Assembly: GCA_031423615.1 (NCBI GenBank)
Contig: JANPFV010000033.1
Coordinates: 1 to 8,015 of the forward strand
Length of the DNA: 8,015 nucleotides
From: JADLGJ01 sp031423615
GTDB taxonomy: Bacteria; Omnitrophota; Gorgyraeia; Zapsychrales; JANLHA01
Direction: 5' to 3'
Part shown: positions 6,226-8,015 of the stretch, one piece after another
Layout of the letters: each line of letters opens with the position of its first letter
How positions within the stretch are numbered: the stretch's first letter is position 1
Notes under the pieces: generated by a model
Told to the model about the DNA's origin: nothing
The model's input: only the letters and a program-made list of their open reading frames with translations
Databases searched by the model: none
Position numbers and translations under genes: made by a program

Positions 6226-6704
6226 CGTCGCAAACGCTCCTTTAACGGACGTTCCACAAATTTCGGAACAAACTGAGAGACATCCGCGCCCAGAGCCGCA
6301 GCCTCTTTCAACAATGTCGAAGACAAAAAAGCATAGCTTTCGGAAGGCATTAAAAAAATGGTTTCAACATCGGGAGCCAATCTCCGATTGGTCAAGGCCA
6401 TTTGGAATTCATATTCAAAATCCGAAATCATCCGCAGACCACGAATCAGGACATTGACCTTTTTCTTACGCGCGTATTCAATGACTAGCCCTTCAAAACT
6501 TTCTACCGTAACACCCTTGATTCCCTCCGTTGCTTCCTTAAGCATTTTGACCCGTTCGGGTGTCGTAAAAATGGGCTTTTTGTGGTAATTATGGGCCACT
6601 GCCACAATAACCTTATCAAAAATCTTGGCGGCGCGTGAAATGAGATCAATATGACCATTGGTCACAGGGTCAAAACTCCCCGGATATATCGCAGTTTTCG
6701 GCAT
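6222..6704 (-). CDS. coaD: Phosphopantetheine adenylyltransferase
   Basis: CoaD joins ATP and 4'-phosphopantetheine to give dephospho-CoA, the fourth step of CoA synthesis. The 160 residues are the normal length for this nucleotidyltransferase. The N-terminal YPGSFDPVTNGH (7-18) holds the T/HxGH-type nucleotide motif with His18. Lys42 lies in HKKP, RGLR is at 88-91 (Arg91), and the C-terminal ATP-binding signature is SSTLLKEAA (128-136). It starts 7 nt after the rsmD stop and overlaps the DUF177 gene at its end. The rsmD-coaD pair is very common in bacteria. No clear ribosome binding site precedes the ATG, so translation may depend on rsmD. CoA made here feeds FabD and FabH in the same operon. 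Confidence 0.97.
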   Translation of the reverse strand: MPKTAIYPGSFDPVTNGHIDLISRAAKIFDKVIVAVAHNYHKKPIFTTPERVKMLKEATEGIKGVTVESFEGLVIEYARKKKVNVLIRGLRMISDFEYEFQMALTNRRLAPDVETIFLMPSESYAFLSSTLLKEAAALGADVSQFVPKFVERPLKERLRR

Positions 6705-6711
6705 AAAATTA

Positions 6712-7287
6712 TTACTGAGTAGTCATTACGGCTTGAAAAACAGCAAGAAAGGATTTGCCATATTGCCGTTGGGTCACCAGTTTGAAATTCTCTTCTAAGT
6801 CGGGCAATCGCTCACGTTTAGAGTATTCCACGACGACAAAACAATTGGGATGTAATATATCATAGGCCCCTAGGGTTTTCAAGGCTTTTTTCCCCAAGTC
6901 GAGGCCATAAGGCGGGTCAAAAAAAATGATGTCAAATTTACGCTTGCGGTCAGCGAAACCTTTGATTGCCGCAAAAGCATCGGTAGGGATAACCTCGCAG
7001 ACGGGTTCCCTTTGCAACCCAAGATCATAGCCCAGAAGTTCTAAATTTTTGCGTATCACTTCGATACATTTGGGATCATGCTCAACAAAAGTCACCTTTT
7101 TGGCTCCGCGGGAAAGGGCCTCAATTCCCACAGCACCGCTGCCGGCAAAAAGCTCCAAAACTTCTAAGCCCGAAAAATCATGGCCGAGCAAATTAAAAAT
7201 AGCCTGCTTAGTGACATTTTGTGTCGGCCGTATCACCGCCGGCATATAAATATTTCGTCCCCTAAACGTCCCGCCTAAAATTCGCAT
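6712..7287 (-). CDS. rsmD: 16S rRNA (guanine-966-N2)-methyltransferase
   Basis: RsmD uses S-adenosylmethionine to methylate G966 of 16S rRNA in the small subunit. I choose the ATG at 7285-7287 (191 residues). It gives MRILGGTFRGR, the usual family start, and has a GGA site at 7-nt spacing; an upstream TTG at 7299 has no such site. Features in order: the RPTQNVTKQAIFNLL segment (20-34), SAM motif I ELFAGSGAVG (45-54), the acidic FVEHD (67-71) and the catalytic motif IV FDPPYG (123-128). The C-terminal RQYGKSFLAVF (174-184) is also usual. It is the first gene of the operon, preceded by a repeat-rich non-coding stretch. A possible extended -10 (TGGTAAAAT, minus strand 7351-7359) lacks a -35 box. 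Confidence 0.95.
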   Translation of the reverse strand: MRILGGTFRGRNIYMPAVIRPTQNVTKQAIFNLLGHDFSGLEVLELFAGSGAVGIEALSRGAKKVTFVEHDPKCIEVIRKNLELLGYDLGLQREPVCEVIPTDAFAAIKGFADRKRKFDIIFFDPPYGLDLGKKALKTLGAYDILHPNCFVVVEYSKRERLPDLEENFKLVTQRQYGKSFLAVFQAVMTTQ

Positions 7288-7330
7288 ATTTTTATCCAAT
7301 ACTGATTTTAAAATTACTGAGATTTTACAA

Positions 7331-7399
7331 ATTCCCTCCCCCTTGTGGGGATTTTACCATTACATTCCCTCCCCCTTGTGGGGAGGGTTAGGGAGGGGG
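7331..7399. repeat. C/G-rich palindromic repeat with tandem copy and G-quadruplex motif
   Basis: A 21-nt segment occurs twice without change (7331-7351 and 7364-7384), starting ATTCCCTCCCCC. The second copy continues into a perfect 8-bp hairpin, CCCTCCCC / GGGGAGGG (7367-7374, 7380-7387, 5-nt loop). On the + strand, 7380-7399 reads as four G-tracts (GGGG, GGG, GGG, GGGGG) with short loops A, TTA and A, a canonical G-quadruplex pattern. C/G-rich elements of this look are often found as dispersed intergenic repeats; that it is repeated elsewhere here is inference. It lies in the 5' region of rsmD, between 7288 and 7484, where I see no gene. Confidence 0.7.
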
Positions 7400-7484
7400 A
7401 AATTCTTGTTTAGGTTGCATTGTGTAACCACAAACCACACATTCACAAATGTTAATTTAGAAACGTTCCGTTTTTCCGTTGCGT

Positions 7485-7895
7485 TTATTTCGTTATCACT
7501 CGTATTGATTCAACAGTTAATTCGCGATGACTTGATTGGAGAGCTGGGTTATAAGCTTGATCCTTTAATAATCCATCCACCTGCACTTGTTTCCCATCAA
7601 ATTCTTTTATATCAAATCGTGATTCATTTAAAATACATAACTCGCGATCTCCAAAGGGTCCTGTTTTAAGCTGGAGGGGACAGATATTCATTCCCGGGTG
7701 AGGGATATAAACTATTTTCCCCAAAACAATTACTTTTTGTCCTTCGGTATAATCTTTCACTTTTAATGTAATGAAATTGGATTTAAGAGTACCCTTCCAA
7801 AAATCGCCATTAAAAGATTTATCGAATATAATTTTGGGCGAATCATATTGCAATGCTAAGTAATTATTACAATACATATACTCGACTTTAGACAT
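7485..7895 (-). CDS. Unrecognised 136-residue protein, possible OB-like beta fold
   Basis: I do not recognise the family. The frame from the ATG at 7893-7895 gives 136 residues; a TTG at 7907 would add four. Neither has a good ribosome binding site. There is no signal peptide or membrane segment. Beta strands dominate: ITLKVKDYTEGQKVIVLGKI (42-61), a Pro/Gly-rich IPHPGMNICPLQLKTGPFGD (64-83), then ELCILNE, and KQVQVDGLLKD (102-112) and RELTVESIRVITK (124-136). The closing pattern (GKxVxVDGxL, then xLTVESIRV) resembles the last strands of small OB-fold domains, but this is inference. Base composition looks more AT-rich than the operon to its left. It is separated from rsmD by about 200 nt of repeat-bearing sequence, so it is probably its own unit. 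Confidence 0.6.
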   Translation of the reverse strand: MSKVEYMYCNNYLALQYDSPKIIFDKSFNGDFWKGTLKSNFITLKVKDYTEGQKVIVLGKIVYIPHPGMNICPLQLKTGPFGDRELCILNESRFDIKEFDGKQVQVDGLLKDQAYNPALQSSHRELTVESIRVITK

Positions 7896-7946
7896 TTTTG
7901 ATGACAAAAATTAGCATCGCTAAACGAATCCCACGAGGGAATCGGA

Positions 7947-7968
7947 TAAAAAGGCCATAAAAGACCTT
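7947..7968 (-). terminator. Weak intrinsic terminator-like hairpin
   Basis: On the minus strand AAGGTC (7963-7968) pairs with GGCCTT (7951-7956), including one G-U pair, across a 6-nt loop, and the stem runs into a T5 tract and ATCC. It would end a minus-strand gene entering from beyond the right edge. On the + strand the same stem has a C-A mismatch, with a T7 run four bases beyond it. Two more small palindromes lie beside it (7911-7923 and 7926-7943). Confidence 0.3.
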
Positions 7969-8015
7969 GGTATTTTTTTGATGTTATTGTTTTTAGCGAA
8001 CATGGAAAAAAGATT

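Noticed and set aside
7288..7299. TTG start for RsmD at 7299
   Set aside because: It has no ribosome binding site, while the ATG at 7287 has one and matches the family start.
7343..7669. 108-codon + strand ORF with an N-terminal PSPLWGGLGRGK segment
   Set aside because: Its start is a translation of the C/G-rich repeat, and the rest lies antisense to the gap and the 136-residue gene. It has no family resemblance and no ribosome binding site.
7911..7943. Small palindromes TTAGC-ATC-GCTAA and GAATCCC-ACGA-GGGAATC (one mismatch) as an attachment site or part of a repeat with hairpin B
   Set aside because: They are short, with no integrase or direct repeats nearby, and the likeness to hairpin B is too slight to claim.

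Overview
The window is a run of minus-strand genes from a bacterium with an outer membrane. A FadL/OmpP1-type porin with a signal peptide supports the Gram-negative envelope. Base composition is moderately AT-rich, and GTG starts and 4-nt gene overlaps are used. The order rsmD-coaD-DUF177-rpmF-plsX-fabH-fabD is a widespread bacterial arrangement. My guess from general look is an uncultivated lineage such as Omnitrophota, but nothing here proves it.

Right edge (about 7485-8015): an AT-rich gene for an unrecognised 136-residue protein, preceded by a weak terminator-like hairpin and small palindromes. Next, 7288-7484 is non-coding and holds a C-rich/G-rich repeat with a 21-nt direct duplication, a perfect hairpin and a G-quadruplex motif.

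Centre (2456-7287): the main operon, read right to left. rsmD (16S rRNA methyltransferase) and coaD (CoA synthesis) are followed by a DUF177/YceD protein and ribosomal protein L32 (rpmF). plsX (phosphate acyltransferase), fabH (KAS III) and fabD (malonyl-CoA:ACP transacylase) complete it. DUF177 overlaps coaD and fabH overlaps plsX by 4 nt. The DUF177-rpmF gap holds two tandem stem-loops. The genes link ribosome building, the CoA cofactor, and the first steps of fatty acid and phospholipid synthesis. The usual next genes (fabG, acpP, fabF) are absent.

Left (1-2455): just after fabD a good sigma70-type promoter starts a second unit. It has a leader of about 350 nt with three stem-loops and one doubtful 78-codon ORF. 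Then come a FadL-family outer-membrane channel, an unrecognised 196-residue protein 18 nt downstream, and at the edge the start of a possible membrane-anchored protein.

Most of the window is ordinary housekeeping. The parts worth a second look are the structured fadL leader and its promoter, the unknown protein paired with FadL, and the palindromic elements between genes. I see no defence system, CRISPR array, insertion sequence, tRNA or rRNA.
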